A stretch of DNA of 64,000 nt from Azorinus chamasolen (lineage: Eukaryota > Mollusca > Bivalvia > Cardiida > Solecurtidae): positions 23,010,156 through 23,074,155 of the forward strand of contig OY755242.1 in the NCBI GenBank assembly GCA_963576725.1. Direction: 5' to 3'. This document shows positions 21,651-33,085 of this stretch, in pieces. The notes beneath the pieces were generated by a model. The model had not been told where the DNA came from and did not search any database. It saw nothing but the letters and a program-made list of their open reading frames with translations. The translations under genes and the position numbers were made by a program. How positions within the stretch are numbered: position 1 is the stretch's first letter; every line of letters starts with the position of its first letter.

Positions 21651-23107
21651 CGGCCTGTCATCGCGCAAGCAAAGAGGGAAGCGTAGCTACCGACTGTAAA
21701 AGGGTCGATAACCAAACATGCAGTGCGTCGCAATATAATAGGATCATAACCTTTCTTTTTAAATGTTTTAATGCGTTTTATAAACAAATCATGAAAATGG
21801 ATATGACCCCGAATTTTCCTAAGTTTGTAGATAACATCCCCATAAAATTCTGGTTGAGAAATGCCTTGTCGCAGTAACGTCCGTAGATTGCAATTATATT
21901 TACTAATGAGAGGTAAATTTCGATAATAAAATTTAGAAAAGGTTTTCCGAAGTTTGTGATATCTGTAACCTTGCTTAAGAAGTTTATCAGTTATAACTAA
22001 ATTCCGTCTGTTAAAATTTTCAAGCAAATAACAGGCTCGGGCAAACCTAATAAGTTGAGAAATATAAACCCCATAAGATGTAGAACGTGGCACATCCCCA
22101 TCTAGAAAAGGATAATTAACAATTTTAAAATTAAAATCTTCTCTTTTATCGTATACTTTGGACGAAACTTTATCATTTGTAATTGAAAGATTCAAATCTA
22201 AAAATGAAGCATTAATGTCAGATTGTTTAGCTTTATTTAAAGACAGTTCTTTTGGGTAGTAAGAAACCATAGTATCAAAATAAGGATTATCTAAATTCAA
22301 AATATCGTCTAAATACCTTGAAGTTTTATTAAAAGCATTAACAATATCGGTCTGTGTATCAGGTTTTAAGCTAAGCATAAAATCCCTCTCATAGCAATAC
22401 AAAAACAAATCTGCAACAAGAGGGGCACAATTTGTACCCATGGGTATACCAACAACTTGACGATATATGGTATCCCCATAACGCACAAATATATTATCTA
22501 AAAGAAAGGTAAGAGATCTACAAACATCAAGGCAAGTCCACATTGTGTAATGTTCAACTTCTGAATTCGAAAAGAATGAACGTTGAACATTACAAGCAAT
22601 GAACATTTTGTTTTCTCTGGCAAAGGTTTTTTCTATTAATTTAATAAGTTTATCCTTTATAAGATGGTGAGGTAGAGTAGTATAGAGTGTAGAGAAATCA
22701 TAAGAGCTCAGTAAAGAAATGTTATACTGTTCATTTTCAAGTTTTGTTAAAACATCATTTGAATTTTTTATGGACCAAAAAACATTAATATTAGAATTTT
22801 CATATATTTTATCACAGTAGCGTTTAACATGTTCTTTAATCGTAGTAAGACAGGACGTCAAAAGTATAGATAATTTAGTAGTGGTACAACAGCTAGAGTT
22901 GGCAATAAAACGCGACTTATAAGGGTTTTTATGTAGTTTCGGAATCCAGTACAAAGTAGAAAGTTTATGTTGTTTTATGTTAGGACCAGACTTAAAATTA
23001 TTGCACATTTTTACATGTTCCGAGACTATATCTTTTTCAGGTGTTTGAACTGTTATATAAGTTTTTGAATCAGTTAGCTCCTTCTTTAAAACATCAACAT
23101 AATACAA
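21644..23107 (-). CDS. Naiad reverse transcriptase, open over 487 codons
   Basis: Reverse transcriptase of an N-terminal-endonuclease PLE (Naiad type). Residues 136-145 YDFSTLYTTL hold the first catalytic Asp (motif A), 220-230 GIPMGTNCAPL is motif B, 264-269 RYLDDI is the catalytic motif C, and 300-307 ASFLDLNL is motif D; the thumb-like region FARACYLLENFNRR follows near 353-366. All catalytic residues are present. The open stretch is bounded upstream by TGA 23111-23113, a position at which N1f and N2 also have TGA, so this is probably a recoded codon and not the start of the protein. No true start is present because the copy is 5'-truncated. It ends at TAG directly before the conserved 3' UTR. 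It could still supply RT in trans if transcribed (inference). Confidence 0.9.
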   Translation of the reverse strand: MYYVDVLKKELTDSKTYITVQTPEKDIVSEHVKMCNNFKSGPNIKQHKLSTLYWIPKLHKNPYKSRFIANSSCCTTTKLSILLTSCLTTIKEHVKRYCDKIYENSNINVFWSIKNSNDVLTKLENEQYNISLLSSYDFSTLYTTLPHHLIKDKLIKLIEKTFARENKMFIACNVQRSFFSNSEVEHYTMWTCLDVCRSLTFLLDNIFVRYGDTIYRQVVGIPMGTNCAPLVADLFLYCYERDFMLSLKPDTQTDIVNAFNKTSRYLDDILNLDNPYFDTMVSYYPKELSLNKAKQSDINASFLDLNLSITNDKVSSKVYDKREDFNFKIVNYPFLDGDVPRSTSYGVYISQLIRFARACYLLENFNRRNLVITDKLLKQGYRYHKLRKTFSKFYYRNLPLISKYNCNLRTLLRQGISQPEFYGDVIYKLRKIRGHIHFHDLFIKRIKTFKKKGYDPIILRRTACLVIDPFTVGSYASLFACAMTGRG

Positions 23108-23110
23108 TAT

Positions 23111-23113
23111 TCA
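23111..23113 (-). other. In-frame UGA at conserved Cys position (N1a)
   Basis: The frame reads Ile-Ile-UGA-Ile-Leu-Tyr-Tyr-Val-Asp. N1f (54510-54512) and N2 (48259-48261) have UGA at the same place, where ordinary Naiads are expected to have cysteine. Likely selenocysteine. Confidence 0.65.
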
Positions 23114-23157
23114 AATAATAGATAGGAAGAGAGAAGCAGTGGTACAGGAGCTGAGCA

Positions 23158-24448
23158 TTGATGACCATAAAATTTAAACTATTGTTTTCTACTGGGGATA
23201 CGGACATTGGAAAGTGCAATCGAGGAAAACATAGAATAGACTTAAGTGATGAAGTCCGTTTCAAGCTTAGGCATCGTCGTATGATTAACGAGGTTCGTCA
23301 GCATTCGGAGCAGTTGCAATCCTGTGATACAATACGTCCGTCGATGTCGCCTTACGCTTCATCTATAGTTCTTTGTAGGAGGGAGAATGTGCGTTGGTTA
23401 TCTGACTCTAAATCAGAAGACGATAAAGGATTCTGATGCTCTTTCACGCATTGAAGAAATATTGACACTTTAGATGGTGCTCAGTACTTTAGTACAGTCG
23501 ACATGAAGTCGGGGTACCATCAAGTGGAAGTAGGGGAATCACATAAGGAGCGCACCGTTTTTACATTAGGCCACTATGGATTATGGAAATTTAACAAGCT
23601 CTCGGATTGATGAACTCACCTGCAACTTTTCAAAGGTTGATGCAGGTATGTCTAGGTGACCTGAATATGCACATCTGTGTAGTCAATATAGATGACTTGG
23701 ATAATTTTCAGCAAAACTTTCGAAGAACATTTGGAGAATTTGGATAAGGTGTTTACTCGGTTAAAAGAATTTGACCTTAAGCTTGCATCAGAGAAATGTC
23801 AGTTCTTCAGGGAACGGGTACCAATTTTTAGGTCATTTGGTTAGTAAGGATGGCATTGAAACTTATCATACGAAGATTGATAAGGTGCGAACTCGGCCTA
23901 CATCTTCTGACCCGGAGGTGTTGAGAAGCTTTTTAGCTTTTGCCGGTTATTACTGGCGCTTCATTTGTGATTTCAGTAAAATCACTAGACCGCTTGCAGA
24001 TTCGCTTCCGGTGACATCTTCCAAAAGAGGTCCCAAGAAGAAACCTACAAAAGAATGGAAACGGTCTGATCAAGAGCAAAAGTCATTTGAAGACTGGAAG
24101 ATTACCTTGTCGTCACCACCAATATTGACTTATCCCAACTTTGATTTGCCATCGGAGTTGCATACTGACGCTTCCATGAAAGCTTTAGGAGTGGTTCTGT
24201 ATCAACAACAAGGGGGGTCAGAAGCGAGTTATCGCCTATGCCAGTCGTTCTTTGTCGAAATCTGAGCAGAATTACTCCACTTTTCGACTTGAGTTTTCAG
24301 CTTTAAAATGGGCAGTAACAGATAATTTTTCTGATTACTTGGTCAAAAACCATTTTTTGGTACTTACGGATATCAATCATTTGACCTACATACTGACTTC
24401 AGCAAAGCTTGATGCCACTGGCCAGCGTTGGGCATCCGCTTTAAAAGT
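23158..24448 (+). pseudogene. gypsy-2 RT and RNase H remnant
   Basis: Frames read MSPYASSIVLCRREN, then STVDMKSGYHQVEV (motif A Asp present), NSPATFQRLM, and VVNIDDLD where the catalytic YxDD should be: the Tyr is Asn. The stretch 23771-24265 gives FLGHLVSKDGIET, RSFLAFAGYYWRFI (RT connection) and ELHTDASMKALGVVLYQ (RNase H start), and 24252-24448 gives FRLEFSALKWAV and LVLTDINHLTYIL. Several frameshifts. Interrupted at about 24449 by Naiad N2c, after GQRWASAL in RNase H. Confidence 0.85.
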
Positions 24449-24948
24449 ACAAAAATGAGTCATGCAGGAAACACCACATACAGAACAAACACTCGCCCGA
24501 ACAGCAACACAAGGAAACAGCAAATGTACATAGGTAGAAAAAACAACAAGAGACGCACAAAGACAAAACAAACATACAATAGGAGGAAGATGTAAGTACC
24601 GCCTTGGAACGGTCAGTGACAAAAGTCACCGGGGGTTTAAACCGGTTTATGGGCGCCCAACCTCACCCTTATTCCATCCCCATCCTAAAAGACAAACAGT
24701 GTAAATAAACGTATCCCCTCTCCGACTAATCTACAACAACCGCGACAGCAAATACAGTGGTAAAGTGCATGTATAACAAAAGCATTTAATTGTACATACT
24801 GTATCCACCTATCGCTAGTGTACTCAATGATTGAGCTGCAAACAGAGTAACTGTAGAAAAGTAATAAAGGGTACGACAAAAATGAAATAGTACAGATATC
24901 CGACGTTCTCCTTCCATTTCTGGATTTAAGAGGTCGCCTTCATAGAGT
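24449..24948 (-). mobile_element. Naiad N2c 3' UTR insertion in gypsy-2 RNase H
   Basis: About 500 bp minus-strand copy holding only the 3' UTR, from the post-stop motif (CTCTATGAAGGCGACCTCTT on its strand, cut just upstream) to the N2 terminus GACTCATTTTTGTACT. RNase H reading ends at WASAL on the left and resumes at SFDIGYR on the right, so the junctions are precise to a few bases. Confidence 0.85.
24582..24681 (-). ncRNA. Conserved Naiad 3' UTR structured block (N2c copy)
   Basis: Outer strands GGGGATGGAATAAG and CTTACATCTTCCTCC, palindrome GGGCGCCC, hairpin GGTGACTTTTGTCACTG, and ACCG/CGGT hairpin. See 56142-56249. Confidence 0.6.
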
Positions 24949-26340
24949 CAAGTCAGTTTTCATTTGATATTGGATATCGCAGTGGTCTTAGGAATGCAGA
25001 TGCAGATGGCACGAGCCACTATCCACATGAGAAGGTCATATTTGACAAAGACCCGTTGATTAGGATTGAAAACAAAACTGTCAAGGCCATTTGCAGTTGC
25101 ATTGTACCGCTTTTTATTGAAATTTTAACAACAAACAGCATTAACATCATCGAGGCTACTGAATATCCAGGAAAACCTTTGACACAAACTGAAATGTGTG
25201 AAATCAGAAGGAAGCAACGAGAAGATATAGTAATTGAAAAATGGATAATAAATGTATACCAAATAGGAATCTGTCGAAATAGGATATTGTCACGAAAGAA
25301 CAATTCAAAAATTTAAGGATCAAAAGGGGGTTATTGTTTAGGGCAGTGAAGGAGAATGATGAGGTCATTGAGCAGCCTGTGCTTCCGGAATTTTATAGAG
25401 AACAGGTTTTTACCGGACTGCACAATGGTGCAGGATACCCTGGAAGGGATCGTACTTTAAAGCTGTTAAAGGGACGCTTCTACTGGCCTGGTATGGCTGC
25501 TGATGTTGAATGTTGGGAACTAATTGTGATAGATGTCTCCGGAGGAAGAGTTCCGTGCATAACAGAGCACCTTTGGTGAATGTCAATACCGCCTATTCTT
25601 AAGAGTTGGTATACTTCGACTTTCTCACCTTGGAATATTCCAAAGGAGGTATTGCTAATGTGTTAGTGATTACGGATCATTACACCGAGTTTGCCATGGA
25701 CATACCGAGTATAAACCAAACAGCAAAAAGCAACAGCAGAAGCATTTTACAACCAATTCATTCTTCATTATGGTATTCCGACCCGACTTCATTCCGACCA
25801 AGGTGCTAATTTTGAATCAGATCTAATCAAGGAACTTTGTACGTTGACCAACATGAAGAAAAACCATACATCTATTTATCACCCACAAGGAAATGCTGGA
25901 CAAGAACTATTTAATAGAACCCTTATAGATATGCTTTGCACATTGGACAATTCGCAGAAATCGGATTGGAAAAAGTATGTTAGTTCTTTGGTGTATGCCT
26001 ACAATTGTACTCCACATGAGTCAACTAAGATTTCACCATTTGAACTCATGTTTGGCAGGAAACCAAGGCTACCAATTGACTCCATCTTTGAGCAAGTCCG
26101 TGACAATAGCCATAAACCAATTAATGAATAGCCTCATGATTTGAAGGATAGAATTACTAAAATATAGGACATAGTGAAACATCATGTAATCAAAGCAAAG
26201 GCTAAACAGAAGTACTATGATATTAAGGCCAAAGCAGCAAAGATTGTTCCTGGGGATCAAGTTCTAGTCAGAATACATGCATTTGGTTCCCAACATAAAA
26301 TATCTGATAAGTTCAAGGAGAGCTCTACACTGAACAAGAA
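24949..26340 (+). pseudogene. gypsy-2 RNase H end and integrase remnant
   Basis: RNase H ends at NADADGTSHYPH (25000). The integrase zinc-binding region follows (LHNGAGYPGRDRTLKLLKGR, then FYWPGM; the second His of the H-H pair is Tyr). Core: VYFDFLTLEYSKGG with the first Asp, a frameshifted YGIP-type stretch with SDQG near 25790, and 25844-26131 with STIYHPQGN-like STYHP, GQELFNRTL and PFELMFGRKPR. Four or more frameshifts and stops. The C-terminal integrase domain is in frame pieces around 26140-26340 (KAKAKQKYYD-like, then GDQVLV). Confidence 0.8.
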
Positions 26341-27252
26341 CAAGTAAAAGATGATATTCCTGTATACAAATTAAAAGGAACAGTGTCAGGGAAAGAAAGG
26401 ACTCTGCACAGAAATCATTTGTTTTTGGTTCATAACCAAGACCAGACAGATGCGTTGAGAGAGACGGAGGGGGAGAGTGCAATTCTAGAAGGAAAGGAAT
26501 AGGAGTTAGAAGTAGTTTCTATGGAGCAGGAAAAAGAAGTTAAAGAAGTGGGGAGTGAAGTCACTGAGGACTCAGAAGATGAGGGATTGCTGGTGTTAGA
26601 AACCAGTATTGGGGACGCCCATAACCCTGAGGGATTTCTGAGGGAAATGCCAGTCGTGCATCATATGGAACCTTATGTCGGTCGTAGAATTGATTTAGTT
26701 CAAAGGGCAGAAGGTCTTAGGATCAGTGATTCTTCCGGAGAAGAACACTTGTTGCATATGGATACTGTTAGTAAACAGTAAGAGTCAGAATTGCAGGGAG
26801 ATGTAGAAGTTCAACATCATGATATATCAGATGATGATACAGAGGGTAGTTCTGTTACATTTCTGAGGGACACAGGAGCCACAAAGCAACTGTTAGGAAT
26901 TAAGAAGAGGTATACAGGACCGGATCAGGAACCAGTTGAGATACAAGATACAATGGGAATAGGAGATAGAGAAAGTGCAAAGGAACCTACTATTATTTCA
27001 AGGAAACAGAATCCACTTAAGGCAATGCCAAGGAGGCGAAGTAGTTGGTCTGTAGAAATGCCAAGAGACAGGAACCTACCTACGGCAATGCTTAGACGAT
27101 CTTCGCGAGAGCGTAAAATGTCCGAAAGATATGGATATGACGACTATCGGATGAATAGAATGGTGTCAAGCCCGTATGATTCAAGATTTGAGGCATTAAA
27201 TGCATTTATGGACTCTGGTGTACTGAAAGATATCGATGTTGATATTGCCTAG
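26341..27252 (+). pseudogene. gypsy-2 acidic C-terminal tail
   Basis: Two long open stretches, 26521-26781 and 26791-27252, in different frames. Strongly acidic at first (EKEVKEVGSEVTEDSEDEG), then ending basic with RRSSRERKMSERYGYDDYR, a tail commonly found at the end of Ty3/gypsy polyproteins. The stop at 27250-27252 ends the polyprotein. No chromodomain was recognised. Confidence 0.6.
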
Positions 27253-27797
27253 AGACTCGTTCCCAGTAGTTTTAACAGGTGATTGTGATATATAGGTATT
27301 TTAGTGTGCGTATTTGTTTTATTTTCATTAATGTGTACTTAACTTTTGTAAAATACTATCCAGATAATACTATTAATATCTTGAAAGTGTAGTTTCTACA
27401 CGTCGTGCAGTCATTTACACAGGAGTTAAGATGTGTTTATAAATCACTTAAGTAGATGACATAGTATGATAACATATGGTGTTACCAATGATGAAGTCCT
27501 AATACACTACATGTGTATTCCTAGTATGTTTATTTGTTTTACAATTACATTTTGTAAGTAATGTATGTGAGAACACATTTCCAAGAACAAGGGGTCAGTA
27601 TACAAGGTGAGTATGTTCTATAACATTGTAGAATATGGTTGCAGTGTAGTTATTGCAGTTTAGAGGAGTTAGTTACTGTATAATTTACTTATGTGGTATA
27701 GTATAATAGTGGTGTGTAATGTTTCGAGGCAAACTTGACAGAGACTGACGGTGGAGACTTGTATATCTCAGTTAATGACGTGGACGTCATTTCATCA

Positions 27798-28690
27798 AGT
27801 AGGGGAGGTGTGTAACAGGGTTGAATTCTGGCGAAGTTAGTGGTCTGTTGCTTTTTGAGATTTCTCTCCCTTGCTCATCGGATCGGTTATGAATGAGTGA
27901 TCGTTCGTTTGTAGTCTATTGTCTCGGTTTCCCGGGCGTTGGTAACTTTGCACTCGAATTTCGTGATGACCACCCCATAAAGAGCTGTGTTTAGAGGCGA
28001 CGTTGGATTTCTATTGTATATTGGTATGTAATGTCACTTTGAATGGTGAATGGTTGTGTATTTAGTTTCGGAGTCGTTTGCGATGAACGGTTTCTTTTCA
28101 TAAGTGTTATATTCGCTAAATTCAGTATTTGTCGTGCATTCGTGCCTTATTTCCGCAAACTTTAAGCAATGACAGCATCGGGTCTGGAATGGTTCTTAAC
28201 TGCATGTTTCATAATAGTTTTACATGTTTCTCGAACATTTTACAGGTTTACCCTTTTTGAGCTAACCTCACAAAACGGCCAGAGAGAGAGAATGATTAGA
28301 GAGAGAGAGACATATTCACTCGGCTCCTAGTCGGTAAGTGCCCAGGAGTTTTGTAAATTCACTTGCGTGTGGTATCTTTTGTTACATGTGCTGAATAATT
28401 GCTTTTATAACATTTTGCTGATCTAGGTTACTTCTATAGGCCACTAGAATACAATAATACTATTTTATGTTAATATTCATGTTAAAGGTAGAATTACTGA
28501 GAGTTTGATGATTGATCATGGTGTTATATCATTTGTAGTTCTAATATTGTTTACTCTATCACCAACTATTATATCTATTGTAATTCATTATGTTTCAGGG
28601 TATTTATCGTCAAATAGATTTATTGAGCAGACGACGTTTTTGGGTCATTCTGTAAGAACCCGTACGAAACCCTCTTATTACAGATATGCG
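27798..28690 (+). repeat. gypsy-2 polypurine tract and 3' LTR
   Basis: AAGTAGGGGAGG (27798-27809) is a typical polypurine tract and is followed within a few bases by TGTAACAGGG, the expected TG start of the 3' LTR. The LTR end is not fixed; L2 sequence begins by 28690. GA-rich runs lie at 28281-28309. 27253-27797 is non-coding. Confidence 0.5.
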
Positions 28691-29914
28691 AAATATATAC
28701 AATATATATGAATGAAATCACTAACCGCAATGAACCGCATACAGTGTATTAACAAACTTGATATAGACAAGATAAGTTGACTGAAAGCCATGCTCATCAA
28801 TATCACAAAATAGAATAATCTGTATTAACAAACTTAATGAAACAGGGTCTGCAAATTTCTCTTTTTGCTTTTCTACTTTTGCTTTCGAGGGATCATCCTT
28901 TTTCAGAATATATGTACTTCACAACAGCAGATGATAAGTGCGTGTGTGGCGGCCGTAAAAAGTCGCGCCTTACTTCATTCTCAGTGTTGTTATATTTTCT
29001 GGTCCTTCGGAATCATTAGTTTCCATGTTATTAGTTTTGAAAATTGAATACTGCTTAAGCCGGTACTAGGGGGCGTTAGTAGTGTTGCACTTTTAATTAC
29101 TTCTCATGAAAAGACTCAATAAAACCGAGTCTGCAATTTTCTCTTTTTGCAATTCTACTTTTGCTTTCGAGGGATCACTCATTTTCAGAATATTAATACA
29201 GATAAGTTGACTGAAAGCCATTATCATTAATATCATAAATTAGAATAAATGGGCTGACTGAACATCATTCCTTTTAAAGGACTATAGGGCAAACTTTTAG
29301 CTTAATACGTTGGCTGAAAGCAATTGCTATCCTGAACTCAGTTGTCATTTTACATGACTATTGAGTGTACTGTTAGCTGAATAGGTTGGGTGAAAGCCAT
29401 GCCTATTCTGAACTAAACTGTCCTAGTAACAAATGTTAAAAATGCGTTTTCAAACACATTTTGAAACATGCCAGTGACCTTGCGTCTCTTATGCCAGGCG
29501 GTAGAGCATTCCAAAGTTTTGAAGCTGCAGGCATGAAACTTCTCTCATCGTATTTTACCTTACAACATTTTGGCACAACCAACGGCAATGATTTACTTGC
29601 TAACCTTAATTCTCTGCGCGACATGTGCACGTAAAGCATGTCGACAATGTATTTGGGAGATTCACTGTGCATGTTTTGTTTTACACAAGTGTCAACAATT
29701 TGAATTCAATTTGATGATGAACCGGAAGCCAGTGAAGTTCCTTCAGAACCGGTATGATATGATTATATCGAGGAGTTCTGGTTATGATGCGGGCTGCTGT
29801 GTTTTGCACTCTCTGACATTTCCGCATTATGTTGTTTGAACTTCCATGCAGCAGTGAATTGCAGAAGTCTATTTTGATGAACTCTAATATATGAAGTATC
29901 CTTGGGAAAGACAT
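28690..29914 (-). mobile_element. L2/CR1-like retrotransposon, 3' part (minus)
   Basis: The minus-strand open stretches 29914-29681 and 29672-29436 read FCNSLLHGSSNNIMRKCQRV, NTAARIITRTPRY, LKELHWLPVHHQIEFKLL and SKLWNALPPGIRDARSL, the C-terminal region of L2/CR1-type RT proteins. The 3' UTR follows to the left with repeated GGCTTTCAGTCAACTTAT units of about 75 bp, as in the plus-strand copy at 40560-40930. A P repeat (28846-29192) is inserted in the 3' UTR. The catalytic half of the RT is not present. Confidence 0.8.
28846..29192 (+). repeat. P repeat inserted in L2 3' UTR
   Basis: Direct repeats of CTACTTTTGCTTTCGAGGGA at both ends, with TCCTTCGGAATCATTAGTTT and CTTAAGCCGGTACTAGGGGG between. 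The L2 3' UTR continues on both sides (TTAACAAACTTAATGAA left, AATACAGATAAGTTGACTG right), so the insertion boundaries are clear to within a few bases. Confidence 0.65.
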
Positions 29915-30700
29915 GGTAAGTAGGTTGATCAGACTGGGACATGCCTGACCGCTTTTCTACGACCAGGTTAAGATAATACGCTCAGAGACCTCTTTTGTTC
30001 AAATATCAGGATTCCATCACCTGGGCAATTCGAGTCGCACCCCACGGCAAACAGGTTGCTCCTACTCGGGGGATATTACCCCTCTGCAGGAGATATAGCT
30101 GGCGAATGCTTACCCTCGCCAGCATGGGGGATGCCTAAAGTATCTGTTCTTCTTATTATGTAGCTTAACAAAACAATCTAAAGCGTTCGTTGCAAACTGC
30201 ATTACATGATAACTGGCGCACTGGATACTGTGCTTGATGCAATATATGCCCGTATGTTTCCTTATTTGTCAACAAAAACGTCACCTAAGTATTGAGCAAG
30301 TGGTCTTGAGGACTACGAGTGATTTTGCTAGGTCATCTCGTCATCATACTCGACGACAAGGCGACGTTGAAATATATATAAAACTGTTCCAGATCTTATT
30401 CATATTATATATGCTCATTACTCTTCTTATTACACTAATTATTCAAGGAAATATCAGTATGACTTGGTGTTGTAGTTTTAATATTCATGAAAACTAATTG
30501 CCTTTCATCGAAATAAACACCTTTTTTCTTCTATTAATAACAAATAAAGCAAACCCATATCAGACACTTCACGCAGGAGCTTCTGATTAGGAACTTCTCA
30601 TTTTGCGTAAACATATATTTTAGAAAAGAGTACTGTACACATATAATTAATACACTATTATTCAATATGCCTTTTTAATATGTTCTTTATTTGTTTAGAG
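29915..30700. other. No recognisable feature
   Basis: No supported gene or repeat. Splice-like and tRNA-like look-alikes were checked and not accepted. Confidence 0.3.
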
Positions 30701-30714
30701 TTGTCATATTGTAT

Positions 30715-31082
30715 TAAATGTACTTATTTTGAGGGCCTCGGGGGTAGTCTTCTGACTAACCGAGCTACCCTCGTAAAATAAAGTGTTTCATTCATTCATT
30801 GACACAGGGCGCCAATGGAACGGATCCATGTAGGAAACGTTCCACAGACATTTGGTTCAGTTCTATTTTAAACTTTGTTTATGTAGTTTGTATAATTATG
30901 CTGATTTCATTTTGCGTTATTGAAATGGTTTAGCGTAATGTCTGCACTGGACACACTGTTTATTATTATCTGTGATTTTTATTTTGCATATAAATGTATG
31001 AAATGTACTGATTAACAATGCCTCAGAGTACCTAATGAGCTACCCTCATTAAATGAAGTATTTTAGCATGCATTCATTAATT
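30715..31082 (+). repeat. Two 3' ends of a non-LTR/SINE-like repeat with (ATTC)n tails
   Basis: At 30733-30800 the hairpin strands GGGTAG and CTACCC frame GAGCTACCCTCGTAAAATAA and end in TTCATTCATTCATTG. A diverged second copy at 31010-31080 has GAGCTACCCTCATTAAATGA and a GCATTCATTA tail. The hairpin and ATTC tail suggest a CR1-like 3' end; no coding region is attached. Confidence 0.4.
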
Positions 31083-31609
31083 TAGATTAATTGGGTTACT
31101 CTCAAGCCTTTAAAGTCATTCATTCAATTCGTCATAAACCTTGTGCATATAGTTTGAATCCAGATGATACGTTGAATAACTCAACGTCTCATCAGGTTCA
31201 CTTAGTTTACAATATAACTGCATTTTTCTAACTTTGAAGCAGATAACATTTTATTTTAACTAAAACTAAGCAAAAATATTTTTCGTATTATAGTATTGAC
31301 AGCGTGGGTAATTGACGTCACAAATATGTGGTTTAATAGCGCATGCATTCATCCACCTGAATCATAGTCAAATGGCATTTACGTATTTCATTTGTGCAAC
31401 AGTTAAGCTAAATTCAGCTTTGTATTAACTATTTGAATATGCTAGTGGCAAATCAAAACTTTGATAACAGATTGGATCCAGATAAGACACCAATATACTC
31501 GACGTTTTATAAGGATCCAAATGCGTGTCTTTGAAGAATAGATCTACAAATTGAAGCAGACAACAATTTTTAATTATACAGACACATCACTACTTAGAGA
31601 GCAATGAGT

Positions 31610-32460
31610 TTATATCTGACCATTGATTTCTTGTGCGTATATATATCTGTGATTTACTGTTTTGCGGAGAGTAGTAGAGAGCGACGGGTCAAAAGTCGAA
31701 ACTTTCATTTTATCGACATGAAACTTATCATAGTGCACTGGATGAGGTGTAGATGTTAACCAACGCAAAATGTAATAACGACGCAAAATGTAATAAACTT
31801 TGAGGTGGGCCTGATTCATACCATACAACTATACATCCACGACTTTCGAAGAGAAAATGAATATATAACGATAATATAACCTGTCTGACCACAATAGCCG
31901 GAGATAAGTGTAGTGGAGGTTTCATCGACAAAAAGACATACCAGAGTGTATTGGGTGAAGTGTACATGTAGATGTTGCTAGAGTCAATATGTTATACTTA
32001 TTCTAAAGATGTTCGATATATAAGGGAAATTATTACATTTTGCGTTATTACATTTTGCGTTGATATGCTTATTTCAAAACCAACGCAAAATGTAATAAAT
32101 TTTGAGGTGGGCATGATTCATACCATACAACTGAATGTTCGTAACTTTCGAAGAGAAAATTGATATACAACTATAATACATGCAAAAACTATCTCAGCAC
32201 TTGCACCGAGGAAGGGATTTGGAGGGGAACGGGTCGAAGTTCGAAATGTTTGTTGCCTCGACGAGCAATTATCAATATACATCGGAAGAAGAGTAAATCA
32301 ATTTGGACACAAGGGTCGTGGCAAGGGGGGAGGGGTGGGATAGACGCAAAATGCAAAATAAAATGAGACGGGTCTGATCCATACCATACAACTCTATATC
32401 CGCGCCTCTCTAAGAGATAGATACCGTGTATAATATAACCCGCCGTGGCACTAGAATAGC
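31610..32460. repeat. Tandem repeat array, about 285-bp units
   Basis: Three to four diverged units share GTGGGC-TGATTCATACCATA (gaps marked), CAACT, CTTTCGAAGAGAAAAT and GATGTTGCTAGAGT. The block AACGCAAAATGTAATAA occurs in both orientations (31759, 31776 and 32080 versus 32027-32061). Non-coding. Confidence 0.5.
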
Positions 32461-32526
32461 AGAAATGGGTAGTGGGTGGAAGAGGGTGAGGCCATTGCAA
32501 AAATAGAAACTATAAAAACTAGAAAC

Positions 32527-33085
32527 CGATGTATCTAGCGTTAGCGTCAGAAAACAAACACATGTTTTAACTACATTTAATTTCTTCTGCACTGCTATTT
32601 ACGTAATCTACTAAATGATTATCTTTCCACTATCGCCGTGTTATCGACAAGAAACAATTTTAAGTGCATCGGATGGAGTGTAGATGTTGCTAGAGTATAT
32701 ATTTTACGTATTCTAAAAAAATGATTTTCTTTTCATTTTACGACTATGATAGATATGTGACAGACGCACTTAACGCATTGTTAAAGGGCGTGTCACAAAA
32801 TATCAGAAGTTATGCAAGTCCTTTTCCCTCTTCTATGAAATGAGATAAACAGTGACGTAGCTGCGTTATCATGTTCACACTGTGTAGACAGCTTTCTAAA
32901 TTAAGTTATATTTATGATCCCTTGCAAAGTGTCCGGCAGTTGTCTATCATGCAACTTACATTATGTCAAGATTTGTCGATCATGGAAAGATAATCATTTA
33001 GTAGATTACGTAAATAGCGGTACAGAAGAAATCAAATGTAGTTAAAACATGTGTTTTGTTTTCTGACACTAACGCTAGATACATC
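32527..33085. repeat. Inverted-repeat element with about 105-bp arms
   Basis: 32527-32629 and 32981-33085 are near-identical inverted copies (ATGTATCTAGCGTTAG, ACATGTTTTAACTACATTT and AATCTACTAAATGATTATC with complements). The centre (350 bp) has no coding capacity. No clear target duplication. Confidence 0.7.

Larger units (their letters stand above)
21061..23119 (-). mobile_element. Naiad N1a, 5'-truncated insertion in gypsy-2
   Basis: A 2.06 kb minus-strand copy: end of the linker, full RT, stop, then about 580 bp of 3' UTR ending AATGGAAAAG on the plus strand (TTTTCCATT on its own strand). It starts just before the conserved UGA (23111-23113), so the endonuclease half is absent. gypsy-2 reading resumes at 23120. 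Its RT frame is undamaged over 487 codons, so it is one of the youngest insertions here. A (CA)n tract lies in the 3' UTR at 21137-21190. Confidence 0.9.
19751..28690 (+). mobile_element. Ty3/gypsy-2 LTR retrotransposon, decayed, with two Naiad insertions
   Basis: The order gag, protease, RT-RNase H, integrase, acidic tail, purine tract and 3' LTR is intact, but most domains carry frameshifts, stops or deletions. Naiad N1a (21061-23119, minus) sits between protease and RT, and Naiad N2c (24449-24948, minus) sits in RNase H, splitting the element into three parts. The left edge is set at the gag ATG; the right edge is approximate because the LTR end is not fixed. Confidence 0.8.

Noticed and set aside
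29920..30170. Possible small nuclear RNA or spliced exon
   Set aside because: Compared by eye with U1, U5 and U6 patterns without a match, and no open frame with splice sites.
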